DNA from: CAVXWV01 sp963695415
GTDB taxonomy: Bacteria; Chloroflexota; Anaerolineae; Anaerolineales; UBA4823
Length of the DNA: 64,000 nt
Direction of reading: 5' to 3'
Assembly (NCBI GenBank): GCA_963695415.1
Contig: CAVOGL010000008.1
Coordinates: 62,001-126,000 of the forward strand
Part shown: positions 1 to 9,378 of the stretch, in pieces
How positions within the stretch are numbered: position 1 is the first letter of the stretch
Layout: each line of letters opens with the position of its first letter
Made by a program: the position numbers and the translations under genes
Notes under the pieces: model-generated
The model's input: the letters and a program-made list of their open reading frames with translations, nothing else
Databases searched by the model: none
What the model was told of the DNA's origin: nothing

Positions 1-1
1 A

Positions 2-580
2 GACGAATTGCCACAAGAAGATCCAGGAGTCCTTGTACGCCAGCTTTACCAGGCAGAGAACCTCGGTAAAGCAGAACCCTCAGGCTCACAGGATATGGCA
101 GGGCTTATCTACCCGGGGGTCAACCGCCTCGATTATGACGCCGCATTCGAGGGAGGGTATTTCCCGATGCACGTAGAATCCCACCAGGATGCTGCTACTG
201 CACGATGGCTGGAAAGTGTGGTGTATATGCTGCCGGTAAACCAGAGACCGGACGGTTACAATCCGCTAGCGGAGATGAACATCGAACCCGAATGGGTGCG
301 ACGGTTGGGCAATTCCGGAAAAGCTTGTTACGATGCCATCCTGGAAAAAGACATTGCCGGGCTGGGAGAATCGATGAACGAAAGCATGCGCTGCTGGGAA
401 GCGCTTTTACCGAACACGGTCCGGCACACCACCATCACCGTGGACTTGAACGCAATCCTGCACCATTACCAGTCCAGGTACGCGGGGGCGATGTATTCAG
501 GCTGCGGAGGCGGGTACCTGTACGTGGTCTCTGACGAACCAGTACCCGGTGCATTCCAGGTGTCAGTAAGGACAGCCTGA
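2..580 (+). CDS. GHMP-family sugar kinase, C-terminal part (cut by window start)
   Basis: The frame is open to the window edge, so the N-terminus with the ATP-binding domain lies outside. The visible ~190 residues look like the C-terminal domain of a GHMP kinase. Near the end is a Gly-rich stretch (SGCGGGYLYVV) resembling the conserved C-terminal glycine motif of galactokinase, fucokinase and heptose kinase relatives. In this family the enzyme phosphorylates a sugar, often at C1, using ATP. The next gene begins 18 bp downstream and encodes a HIT-type nucleotidyltransferase or phosphorylase, so the two probably act in sequence on one sugar, much like the galK/galT pair. The substrate cannot be read from this part. 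The family call is fairly sure; the specificity is unknown. Confidence 0.6.
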   Translation, partial: DELPQEDPGVLVRQLYQAENLGKAEPSGSQDMAGLIYPGVNRLDYDAAFEGGYFPMHVESHQDAATARWLESVVYMLPVNQRPDGYNPLAEMNIEPEWVRRLGNSGKACYDAILEKDIAGLGESMNESMRCWEALLPNTVRHTTITVDLNAILHHYQSRYAGAMYSGCGGGYLYVVSDEPVPGAFQVSVRTA

Positions 581-598
581 CTGCCTGATAAGGAACAG

Positions 599-1663
599 AT
601 GGATAATCAACTCACATCTATGGGGCAGTTCCGCGAGGCATACCGCAGGCAGCTCAGCCGCCTCTTGAAGGCGGGTGAAAACGACCCGGATTCAGGGCTG
701 GCTGCCTTCATCCTGGCAACAGCGAACGCATATTTCGACGGCGAGATACTCACTGCCATGCAGGATGAATTGGCACTCACCTTTAGGAGACTTCGCCTCG
801 CTTATGCCGATATGCTGGCAAGAGGGCAGATCATCAACGAACGTTATGCCGAAGACTTGTTGGTCTTTCTAAAAATGGGACTTGTCGGGTTAGACCAGCT
901 GAACGTCACACAACATCGTCAGGTCGCCTGGTGGAGGGTGGAGTTTAACCAAATCCGTTCTTTCCGTCCTCAACGGTCAGCAGCGAGACCTGTGCCTTCG
1001 ATTCAATCTCCATTTACTCCCTACAATTTTCATTATGACCAGGGACTGTGTAATCGGGAAAGTTTCTGGTCCGGGGACCTGGAAGGCAAACAGGCTTACC
1101 TGCTATACAACAAATACCCCTTTGCGCGTTTCCACACCCTGCTTATTCCCGAACCGGAGAACCATCTCCCACAGTTCCTGGAACTTGAGCAGCACAGCTG
1201 GGCATGGCAGGCAGTACAGGCTCTCTCCCAGAGTTTGCCCGGCTTCGGACTGGGGTATAACTCACTTGGCACGTTTGCATCCGTCAACCACCTCCATTTC
1301 CAGAGCTTCATCGAGCCAACAGGCATGCCAGTTACCTGGGACATCTGGAAGCATAACGGCGGCAGCGAGACCTACCCGACAGCATGTATCGCCTTTGACA
1401 GCCTGACTGATTCCTGGGCATATATCCAGGACATCCACCTTGCCGACACGCATTCTTACAACCTGCTCTATACACCGGAGAAAATTTATTGTTTTGAACG
1501 CCGCCGCCAGGGCACTTACCGCCACGCAGAATGGACCAGCGGATTTGCCTGGTTTGAGGTTTCGGGGAACCTGATCCTTTTCAGCCAGTCCGATTACCTG
1601 GCAATCACCTTCGAGAAGATCGAGAAAGAGTTTGCCAAGCTGTCAACCCAAGAACCTACATAG
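599..1663 (+). CDS. HIT-superfamily nucleotidyltransferase / GDP-hexose phosphorylase-like protein
   Basis: A 354-residue protein whose histidine-triad-like signature is H231-L-H233-F-Q235 inside NHLHFQSF. This is the arrangement seen in the GalT / GDP-L-galactose phosphorylase (VTC2-like) branch of the HIT superfamily, where the second His forms a covalent nucleotidyl intermediate. Residues 165-200 (YLLYNKYPFARFHTLLIP) also match the nucleotide-binding beta-sheet of that branch. The start at 599 follows an AAGGA ribosome site. It sits directly after a GHMP kinase and before a sulfatase, which suggests salvage or breakdown of a (sulfated) sugar through a sugar-1-phosphate and a nucleotide sugar. 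The activity (uridylyl-, guanylyl-transfer or phosphorolysis) is inferred from family only. Confidence 0.6.
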   Translation: MDNQLTSMGQFREAYRRQLSRLLKAGENDPDSGLAAFILATANAYFDGEILTAMQDELALTFRRLRLAYADMLARGQIINERYAEDLLVFLKMGLVGLDQLNVTQHRQVAWWRVEFNQIRSFRPQRSAARPVPSIQSPFTPYNFHYDQGLCNRESFWSGDLEGKQAYLLYNKYPFARFHTLLIPEPENHLPQFLELEQHSWAWQAVQALSQSLPGFGLGYNSLGTFASVNHLHFQSFIEPTGMPVTWDIWKHNGGSETYPTACIAFDSLTDSWAYIQDIHLADTHSYNLLYTPEKIYCFERRRQGTYRHAEWTSGFAWFEVSGNLILFSQSDYLAITFEKIEKEFAKLSTQEPT

Positions 1664-1673
1664 AGGAGAGCAC

Positions 1674-3107
1674 ATGTCAAAAAAACCAACCAACATCATC
1701 TTCATCATGTCGGATGACCACGCCTCCCACGCGATGAGCTGCTATCCCGTTAGGGACGGCAGCCGCATCAACCGCACACCCAACCTGGACCGTATCGCTG
1801 ATGGTGGGATGCGCTTCGATAACTGCTTCTGCACGAATTCGATCTGCACACCCAGCCGCGCCGCTATCCTGACCGGCACCTACAACCACATCAACCAGGT
1901 CACCACGCTGGACACACCCATGGACAACAGCCTGCTGACCTTCCCGAAAATCCTCCAGGAAAACGGTTTTCAGACAGCCATCTTCGGTAAGTGGCACCTG
2001 GGAACCGGACCCAGCCACTGCCCGACAGGTTTCGATGATTGGGCAGTACTGCCGGGTCAGGGCGCATACCACAATCCGGAGTTCATCTTCCCGGGTCCGG
2101 ATGGCGGTACGCGCCGCACGGTGCCCGGGTACGCTACAGACATCATCACCGACATGTGCCTGGACTGGCTCGACAAGCGTGACAGCGAGCGCCCTTTTCT
2201 CTTGCTCTGCCACCACAAAGCCCCTCACCGCCCCTGGTATCCCGACGAGAAACACGCCCACCTTTTCCTGAATGAGGATGTACCTGAACCTGATACCCTC
2301 CTTGACGATTACGCGAACAGATCATCGGCGGCGAGAGCTGCTGAGATGCGTGTTGGCGTTCACATGAACAGCGAGGATCTCAAGTGCGAGATGCCTAAAA
2401 ACCTGAGCGAAGATGAAATGAGGAAATGGGCGTACCAGCGTTACATCAAAGACTACCTGCGGGTCGTCGCCAGCATCGACGATAATGTTGGGCGTTTGCT
2501 TGACTACCTCGACGAACGCCACCTTTCTGAAAACACACTGGTAATCTACACGTCTGACCAGGGATTCTTCCTGGGAGATCACGGGTGGTACGATAAACGC
2601 TTCATGTATGAGCAATCACTGCGAATGCCCTTTATCATGCGATGCCCGTCAGAAATTAAACCGGGCAGTGTAAACCAGGATATTGTTCTAAACGTCGATT
2701 TCGCCCCACTCTTCCTGGACCTGGCGGGCATACCCGCCCCAGATGAATTCCAGGGTCGAAGTTTCAGACCATTACTGAATGGGGATACGCCGGATGACTG
2801 GCAGCAAGCATTGTATTACCGCTACTGGATGCACAAGGCACACCACAACGTTTATGCCCACTACGGCATCCGCACGAAGAAACACAAACTGATCTATTAT
2901 TATTCCGACGCCCTGGGTCAGCCGGGGGCAATTGACGAAAGTTATGAACCGGAATGGGAGTTGTTTGACCTGGAAAGTGACCCCTACGAACTTAACAACA
3001 TCTATTCAGACCCTGGCAGCCAGTCCCTGATCAGGGAACTCAAAGATCAACTGCACAGCCTGCAAGCTCAGGTCAGGGATGACCGATATTATATGGACAG
3101 AGACTGA
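1674..3107 (+). CDS. Type I sulfatase (formylglycine-dependent)
   Basis: 477 residues. The N-terminus PTNIIFIMSDDHASH carries the metal-binding Asp pair (D14-D15). C58-T-P-S-R is the CxPSR signature whose Cys is converted to formylglycine by a separate maturation enzyme. Further conserved blocks are GKWHLG, TSDQGFFLGDHGWYDKR and HKAPHRPW. I chose the ATG at 1674 because AGAGGAGAG lies just before it and because the sulfatase fold begins at once; an upstream in-frame start would add 14 residues with no homology. No signal peptide is visible, so it probably acts in the cytoplasm on imported sulfated sugars or oligosaccharides. The sugar kinase and HIT-family genes upstream fit that use. Confidence 0.9.
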   Translation: MSKKPTNIIFIMSDDHASHAMSCYPVRDGSRINRTPNLDRIADGGMRFDNCFCTNSICTPSRAAILTGTYNHINQVTTLDTPMDNSLLTFPKILQENGFQTAIFGKWHLGTGPSHCPTGFDDWAVLPGQGAYHNPEFIFPGPDGGTRRTVPGYATDIITDMCLDWLDKRDSERPFLLLCHHKAPHRPWYPDEKHAHLFLNEDVPEPDTLLDDYANRSSAARAAEMRVGVHMNSEDLKCEMPKNLSEDEMRKWAYQRYIKDYLRVVASIDDNVGRLLDYLDERHLSENTLVIYTSDQGFFLGDHGWYDKRFMYEQSLRMPFIMRCPSEIKPGSVNQDIVLNVDFAPLFLDLAGIPAPDEFQGRSFRPLLNGDTPDDWQQALYYRYWMHKAHHNVYAHYGIRTKKHKLIYYYSDALGQPGAIDESYEPEWELFDLESDPYELNNIYSDPGSQSLIRELKDQLHSLQAQVRDDRYYMDRD

Positions 3108-3685
3108 ACCGTTTGATAGCGGTTCACAATGTATATCAAACTGGTTTTTCCCTGATGTAATTCTTTTTGCTGGGAGGCTGCACAATGGGAAATAAAGGAT
3201 ATTACCTGTCTGAACCAACGGAAGGTTTTCCCTGGAGGGTATTCCTGAACTTTCAGACAATATAAATGAGACTGAGCTGGACCGCCCCAAATCATTAAAA
3301 GCCACCCTTACCTACTGGGAGGGGCGCGCACCCAGTTGATTCAATACAGCCTGCGAAGGGCAGCCTGATGTTGTCCAACGCCCACTATTATCCAAATGGT
3401 TGGGAGCAACGCCCGGTTTTATCTCAACATCGAGTTGGTGGCAGAGAATGTTCTGGGTGGAGCTCTCGAAAAACCCATGCAACTGTTCTCCGAGACGGAA
3501 GTGTTCTGCGGGGAGGGCTTTCATGACATCCCGTGATTAAAGGACGATGAGAAGAATGTCATGCTGGTGAATTGAGTGCGAGCCTGGAAGCTGGTGGCAA
3601 AATAAGGATTTTGTGATTTCAAGAGTGTAATAAAGCATCAGCTTGTAATACAATAGGATGGATACCACTTCCCGTCATCAAACCG
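3108..3685. other. Gene-poor stretch, possibly holding decayed coding remnants
   Basis: No intact gene is visible. A short ATG frame with a sensible start begins at 3185 and stops after 20 codons; open pieces in other frames follow (about 3240-3340 and 3437-3523). This is the pattern expected of a degraded gene, but I do not recognise the product. A six-base hairpin (GAACCG / CGGTTC, 3106-3125) overlaps the sulfatase stop codon, without a T-run. Confidence 0.25.
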
Positions 3686-5577
3686 ATGAAATTAACCGAA
3701 CATATCAAAGGTTTCGCTTCGTCAAAAATTCTCCCCAGACTGGTTTCACTTTCCGGTTTGCTTTGGTACATAGCTCAAAGTTATCAGTTCGCACATAATC
3801 AAGCCTCAATCCTGGATGAGGGCACATATCTCATCAAGGGATTCCTGTTCGCCACCGGTCGGTACTCCCCATTTGAACCGCATGGGATCATGACCAATCA
3901 CATGCCATTTTCGTTTCTGATCCCAGGATATGTCGAAACCATCTTTGGACCGGGTTTGCGGACAGGGAGATATTTCTCTATCGTCCTGGGGACCCTCACC
4001 CTCCTGGCGGTCTGGTTACTGGGAAGAAGGTTGGGAAATGATTGGTGGGGAGCTGGATTGGTCTGGATAATCGCAGCTAACCCTGCCTTCGCACGCGTTT
4101 ACAGCTTGGCAGTATCGCAAGCTTTGATTGCATGCATGTTTGCCTGGACGCTGGTATTGGTTCTAAAAAACCCGAATAAACCCTGGAGGTTTGCGATGGC
4201 TGGCGCGCTGGCAGGATTGATGTTGCTCACCAGGATCAACATGGCACCAGTCCTGCCTTTCCTGGTTCTATTCGTGTTCTGGCAGTTCGGATGGAAATCA
4301 GGGCTGATCTGTATGACAGCAAGGATTCTCGGTCGTCGCTGCAGGTCATGCAGCCTTTCTGGCCAGACATAATTCAAATGTGGGCACGGTGGATGCCACG
4401 CTCATTGACGCCTTTTTTGGATGCCTGGAGGATCACAAACGCAGGCAGCGGATCTTACAACCCTGTCATCAGCATACAAGACCGCATCTCCAGTTTGCTT
4501 GATGGCTTGCGTTTTAATTTCGTCCCTATCATCATTTTGACAGGATTGAGCATCTCTATTCTTCAGCCTGGTCGGTGGAAAGACCGATTCTATTACAGGT
4601 CTGCAGTACTCCTTACTTTACTGACCAGTCTGCTGGCGTTGGCACATATGGTGGTATCCCTGGGTAAAGATTATTGCATTTATTGTTTTTCAGGATATCT
4701 GATGTTCTTCTCACCACTCATCGTCTTGCTGCTGGTGCTGGTCTCCGTCGGATGGGAACCTGGAAATTCCAGACCCTGGAAATTCCAGGCATTCGCTGCA
4801 TATACAGGTTTCCTGGTTATTGTTCTGAGCACACTGGCAGGGTTGGGAGCGTCACAGGAGATTGGTGCAGACCTTGCAGACATTCACATTCCTCTAGTGC
4901 TGACGGGTACCTTTCGCAGCGGGACGATACCGATCTGGGGGATTCTGGAGAATGGCCTTGGAATAGCAATCACAACCACACGCTGGATTTTGCCTACCCT
5001 TCTCGGTTTTATCGCTGGTCTCAGCATCGTCCTTGTAGGTGCACTGATAATACGCTTTGATAGGAAAAAGAGCCTGGATTTCAGATATCATTTCAGTCCA
5101 ATCGTCCTGGGCACATTGATTATCCTGGGTGTTCTCTTCTCACCATCACGAATGTTATCCGCGCTGGATCAGGGAGAGAGGTGTGATCAGGATGTATTGG
5201 CATCTATAGAAGATAGTGGCAATCACCTAGACCAGCTTCTACCTGCCAACTCTCTTATTTACTGGAATGGAGGTCCTTCAGCTGTACCTCTTCTATACAT
5301 CCTGGACACCCATTTCTTTCCTGCACAATTGAATGATGTATATACCTTCCGGCAGGGAGGCGACCCAGACATATTAGAAAAATACGGACTCTGGAACGCA
5401 GCCCTTTCGGAACGATGGGTGGATGAGGCGGACAGTGTTATTTTCAGGGAAAATACATTCTCCCCGAAATGGAAATTATGGTTGGATGAAAATGGTTTCA
5501 CCGAGATGCCAAGGTCACCTTCCACAAATCCATGTGCGCCCAACCACCGTTTACGGATATTTATGAGGTACGAATGA
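3686..5577 (+). CDS. GT-C fold membrane glycosyltransferase (GT39/ArnT-like), frameshifted
   Basis: Two overlapping frames make one protein of about 630 residues: 3686 to ~4300 in one frame and ~4300 to 5577 in the next. Many hydrophobic helices run throughout, for example near 3960-4080, 4200-4290, 4540-4740 and 4980-5060. Near the N-terminus is LDEGTYLIKGFLF, which resembles the conserved acidic loop of lipid-linked-sugar glycosyltransferases of the dolichyl-P-mannose mannosyltransferase superfamily. The soluble C-terminal domain (from about 5150) is also typical. The reading frame slips by one base around 4290-4330, so it is either broken or mis-sequenced. Its stop overlaps the uronate isomerase start as ATGA. 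The substrate is unknown, and a link to uronate catabolism is not obvious. Confidence 0.6.
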
Positions 5578-7028
5578 CCCTGCACCCTGATCGATTATTC
5601 TCCCCGGATCCAACCCATAGGAAAGCTTCTCGTGAGTTGTATGAAACTGTCAAAGCCCTGCCCCTGGTCTGCCCTCACGGGCACGTCGACCCGCGCATTT
5701 TCGCTAATCCCGATTACAGATTCAGATCACCCACAGAACTGTTAATCACACCCGATCACTATGTTTTCCGCATGTTGTATTCACAAGGAATCAGCCTGGA
5801 GAGTCTTGGGATTCCGTCATTGAGTGAGACCGCACTGAGTGAGACCGCACTGAGTGAGGCCGGAAACCTGAATGGTACTAGCGACATTGATCCCCGAGAT
5901 GTGTGGCAAATATTCGCCGATAATTTCCATTTATTCCTGGGCACGCCCACTGGAATTTGGCTGCGCGATGAATTCGAGAACGTCTTTGGCATATCAGAAA
6001 AGCTAGCATCATCCAACGCACAGGATTTTTACACCGCCATTGAAAAGAGCCTTCACTCACCGTCGTTTGCCCCCCGTGCTCTTTATGAAAGGTTCAATAT
6101 CGAAGTACTATGCACCACAGATGCCGCAACCGATGAATTGGAAAACCACAGGGCGATCAAAGAATCAGGCTGGGCAGGACGCATCCTGCCTACATTCAGA
6201 CCCGACTCAGTGATCAAAATTGGAGCACCAGGATGGCTGACACAGGTCGAACGACTTGGGGAAGTGACCGGCGTCTCAATAGTCGATTACAAAGCTTTTC
6301 TACAAGCGCTGGGAATTCGCCGCACCTATTTTAAATCGATGGGGGCAAAAGCTACTGACCACGATGCCCCTTCCGCCTATACCACCAGCCTGTCGCCATC
6401 GGATGCCTCTGCCATTTTCAACCGCGCGTTGAAACAGAACCTCGATATCGGTGATGGGGAACGTTTCATGGGGCACATGCTGGTGGAGATGGCACGCATG
6501 TCCACGGAAGACGGTCTGGTGATGCAGCTGCACACCGGCTCGTTTCGCAACCACAACGCGTCCATCTACCAGCAGTTTGGCAGTGATAAAGGCGCTGACA
6601 TCCCCACAAACAACGAATTCACCCGCAACCTGAAACCGCTCCTGGATGCATTCGGAAACCATCCCCAATTTCGCTTAATTCTGTTTACATTGGATGAGAG
6701 CACCTATTCACGCGAGCTCGCACCGCTGGCAGGTCATTACCCATCAATCAGGCTTGGACCACCCTGGTGGTTTCATGACAGCCTGAACGGCATCAAACGC
6801 TACTTCGACCAGGTGATGGAAACCGCCGGGATTTTCAACACCGTCGGATTTAATGACGACACCCGCGCCTTCCCGTCCATCCCCGCCAGGCATGATGTCT
6901 GGCGAAGAGTCGCCTGTGATTGGGTCGCCGGGCTTCTTGTCCGTCACATCATTGATGAGCAGGAAGCGCAATTAATGGTCCATGCTCTGGCATACGACCT
7001 GGCGAAATCAGCTTACAATTTGGAGTGA
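5574..7028 (+). CDS. uxaC: Uronate isomerase (glucuronate/galacturonate isomerase)
   Basis: 484 residues, close to the usual ~470. It converts D-glucuronate to D-fructuronate, or D-galacturonate to D-tagaturonate, in the cytoplasm. The N-terminus has LVCPHGHVDPR, the HxH metal motif of this amidohydrolase-superfamily family; RLGPPWWFHDS and GFNDDTRAFPSIPARHDVWRR at the C-terminal side are family-typical. I take the ATG at 5574, which overlaps the previous stop, because the conserved region starts there; an upstream ATG at 5532 would add 14 unrelated residues. A 15-bp tandem repeat at 5821-5863 gives a short Ser-Glu-Thr-Ala-Leu repeat in a loop. The next gene encodes a fructuronate reductase-like SDR, giving two consecutive steps. 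Confidence 0.93.
   Translation: MTLHPDRLFSPDPTHRKASRELYETVKALPLVCPHGHVDPRIFANPDYRFRSPTELLITPDHYVFRMLYSQGISLESLGIPSLSETALSETALSEAGNLNGTSDIDPRDVWQIFADNFHLFLGTPTGIWLRDEFENVFGISEKLASSNAQDFYTAIEKSLHSPSFAPRALYERFNIEVLCTTDAATDELENHRAIKESGWAGRILPTFRPDSVIKIGAPGWLTQVERLGEVTGVSIVDYKAFLQALGIRRTYFKSMGAKATDHDAPSAYTTSLSPSDASAIFNRALKQNLDIGDGERFMGHMLVEMARMSTEDGLVMQLHTGSFRNHNASIYQQFGSDKGADIPTNNEFTRNLKPLLDAFGNHPQFRLILFTLDESTYSRELAPLAGHYPSIRLGPPWWFHDSLNGIKRYFDQVMETAGIFNTVGFNDDTRAFPSIPARHDVWRRVACDWVAGLLVRHIIDEQEAQLMVHALAYDLAKSAYNLE
5821..5863 (+). repeat. In-frame 15-bp tandem repeat inside uxaC
   Basis: The unit TGAGTGAGACCGCAC occurs twice exactly (5821-5835, 5836-5850), followed by a third partial copy. It adds whole codons (SETAL) and keeps the frame, so it looks like slippage in a surface loop. 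Confidence 0.8.
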
Positions 7029-7052
7029 ACATCCCCGCAACCAGAGGCAAGA

Positions 7053-7910
7053 ATGGCAAACGAAAATAACGCATCATTTTATTCCCCGTATCTGAACTCA
7101 CTTTTTGACATCCATAACCAGGTGGCAGTGATTACCGGCGGTGGGGGCGTACTCTGCTCGACAATGAGCAAGGGGCTGGCTCAAGCCGGGGTGAAAGTTG
7201 CCGTTCTCGATATCTCCGAAAGAGCCGCTAACAAAGTGGTGGAAGAAATCCGTTCTCAAGGAGGTGAGGCGATAGGTTTACTTTGCGATGTACTCGATCC
7301 CCTGAGTATACAAAATACCGCGGAGGCTGTCCTCTCTCACTTTGGCAGGATAGATTTCTTGATCAACGGCGCAGGCGGTAACAAGAAAGAAGCTACCACC
7401 ACACCGGAACAATCGTTTTTCAATCTGCCACCTGATGCGATCCAGTGGGTATTTAATTTAAATTTCCTCGGCACCTTACTGCCGAGTCAGGTATTCGCCA
7501 GGACAATGGTTCAACAAGGATCTGGGGTCATCCTGAATATCTCATCGGTGAACGCATTCCAACCGCTGACGCGCATCCCGGCATATTCCGGCGCTAAGGC
7601 AGCGGTCAGCAATTTTACCCAATGGCTCGCTGTCCACCTTGCTCAGGAATACTCACCCAATATCCGGGTTAATGCCATCGCCCCTGGTTTCTTCCTCACT
7701 GAACAGAACAAATACCTTTTGACCGATGCAGCTACCGGTGAACTGACGGCGAGGGGTAAAACGATCATCGACCGCACGCCTCAGGGGCACTTTGGAACCC
7801 CGGAGGACCTGTTGGGAGCAATGTTCTGGCTTTTATCACCCGCATCGAGCTTCGTTACCGGCGTGGTAGTACCGGTAGACGGCGGGTTCTGCGCCTACAG
7901 CGGGGTTTGA
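7053..7910 (+). CDS. uxuB: SDR-family D-mannonate oxidoreductase (fructuronate reductase-like)
   Basis: 285 residues. A classical short-chain dehydrogenase: cofactor loop ITGGGGVLC near residue 27, NGAGGN, catalytic Ser in NISSVNAF, YSGAKAA (Tyr and Lys), and a C-terminal VTGVVVPVDGGF. It resembles the SDR type of mannonate oxidoreductase found in Bacillus (YjmF/UxuB), with the characteristic insertion after NGAGGN, rather than the larger mannitol-dehydrogenase type of E. coli. It would reduce fructuronate to D-mannonate with NAD(P)H. It lies 24 bp after uronate isomerase and has an AGAGG ribosome site. The dehydratase for the next step appears only at 55.5 kb. Gene symbol by function and context. 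Confidence 0.8.
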   Translation: MANENNASFYSPYLNSLFDIHNQVAVITGGGGVLCSTMSKGLAQAGVKVAVLDISERAANKVVEEIRSQGGEAIGLLCDVLDPLSIQNTAEAVLSHFGRIDFLINGAGGNKKEATTTPEQSFFNLPPDAIQWVFNLNFLGTLLPSQVFARTMVQQGSGVILNISSVNAFQPLTRIPAYSGAKAAVSNFTQWLAVHLAQEYSPNIRVNAIAPGFFLTEQNKYLLTDAATGELTARGKTIIDRTPQGHFGTPEDLLGAMFWLLSPASSFVTGVVVPVDGGFCAYSGV

Positions 7911-7911
7911 C

Positions 7912-8537
7912 ACCTGCCAGACCTTCATTTATGCGTTCCCCTATACGCAGGCGCACTTCATTGAGAGCATCCAGTTTTTTAAGCTGCTCTGATCCTGCAG
8001 CGGCAGCCACCTCGCTCATGCGGTAATTGTTGCCGACGAGGACAGGTCCCACACAGTCATAACTATAAGCGCCTGCAGAATGATCATAATCGTAGCCATG
8101 AACTGGCTTTTTCTAAGGTCCGAAGCTTTCCTGATGGCGCAGCTTTCGCTCGTACACAACACCGATCGAGCTCAATGGTCGCACCATCCCAGCCCAATCA
8201 TCCCGGTTAAAGGTGATCATCCCACCTTCACCCAGGGTGGACATATTCTTCAACGAATGAAAACTGAAACAGCCGATATCTCCAATTGAACCTGCGCCCA
8301 TCACCACCACGGTTTCACCAGGTTGTATGTCCAGGGCATCCTGCCCTAATATTCGACACCCGGGGCATGAGCACAATCTTCGACGACGAAAAGGTTGTGA
8401 CGCCTGGCAATCTCAATAATCGGGTCCATATCGGCAAACACCAGCTTACAACCTGCGTTCTGAAGCCCGCGGATTGTCGCCCAGAAGGTTTGCGAGGTGA
8501 CAACAACCTCTTTTTTCGTCATCTCTGCTCCTGTCAC
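7912..8537 (-). pseudogene. Chimeric remnant of a DegT/DnrJ/EryC1/StrS aminotransferase
   Basis: Read leftward, three pieces of a PLP-dependent sugar aminotransferase can be followed. 8530-8350 encodes VVTSQTFWATI...FADMDP joined directly to IIEIARRHNLFVVEDCAHA; in whole proteins about 40 residues separate these, so a deletion has occurred between two similar 'DMDP' sites. 8280-8120 encodes DIGCFSFHSLKNM...GEGGMITFN. About 8100-7915, in another frame, encodes NNYRMSEVAAAAGSEQLKKLD. Between pieces one and two lies a 64-bp block that belongs to an alcohol dehydrogenase, not an aminotransferase. Stops, frame changes, a foreign insert and a missing C-terminus make this a true pseudogene. It converges on the SDR gene. 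Confidence 0.8.
8283..8346 (-). repeat. 64-bp copy of the alcohol dehydrogenase Rossmann-loop segment
   Basis: This block matches 25171-25234, inside the zinc alcohol dehydrogenase gene, at 61 of 64 positions. It encodes QDALDIQPGETVVVMGAGSIG, here cut out of context inside an aminotransferase remnant. It could be a short duplication, a gene-conversion scar or an assembly chimera. Confidence 0.85.
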
Positions 8538-8553
8538 CTAATACCCAATTCGC

Positions 8554-9378
8554 TCATCCAAGGCTGATGCCAAACAATGCTTCTGCATTGCGGTGCAGGA
8601 TGGCGTGCCTGTCATCGTCCGAAATATGCGCGCTCAACACACAGCCAATCCCATGCATCGGGTCAAACCAGGGAAGATCGTCCCCGAAGAGAATACGCTC
8701 CGACCCAACTCCCTTGACGAAGTGTTCGATGACTCCATTCACCCCATATGCCGCTGTCAGTTCCAGGTAGACACTGCTATGTTCTTGAGCAATCGATACA
8801 GCTTCATCCCACTCACCATAAATACCATGTCCCGCCAGGAAAGGTACATGCGGATATGAACTGGCAAGTTTTCGTACCTGTTCAGAGCCGCAAAACTGGT
8901 CTTTGCCCCACGTATGCGACAGCACCGGGATGCGGTCTGCATTGGCGAACTCAAACATCGCCTGGTAGTTCTCCCCCGTCAAAGGATACTGGTGCCAGCT
9001 TGGGTGGATTTTGAACCCGACAAAACCACGCTCCCGCCAGATCTCGAAATTAGGCGATGTCACGCTCTGCCTGTTCAGGGTAATGCGGGTTGACGACCAC
9101 ATAGCCTCTGAAGCGAGCCGGATATGATGCCACCGCTCTGGCAGTGACCTCATTTCCACTTGCAGGATGATCCAGTGCGGCATGAGAACTGATTACGGCA
9201 ACTGCCATCCCTGCCCGGTCCATGGCGGTCACCATGGCATGCTCATCCCCCATCTCCGGAAAATAAATGGCTCCAAAAGGTCCATAATGAGCATGGGTGT
9301 TAAAAACCGGGCAGGCTGGTCAGATTTCCCCATCACCCAGTATTGGTGCAGGATGGTTGAATCATTCTTCGGTCTCAT
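8554..9378 (-). CDS. Amidohydrolase-2 family metal-dependent hydrolase, frameshifted
   Basis: About 275 residues over three frames. The start ATG at 9378 overlaps the upstream stop as ATGA. After a shift near 9310 the protein reads NTHAHYGPFGAIYFPEMGD, whose HxH motif is the metal site. A second shift near 9060 leads into GFVGFKIHPSWHQYPL, HTWGKDQF, FLAGHGIYGEWDE and ILFGDDLPWFDP, the TIM-barrel pattern of the Amidohydro_2 family (decarboxylases and lactonases such as 2-pyrone-4,6-dicarboxylate lactonase). The two shifts are single-base and the rest is well conserved, so they could be sequence errors, although the neighbouring pseudogenes make decay possible. It is translationally coupled to another amidohydrolase. 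Substrate unknown. Confidence 0.7.
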
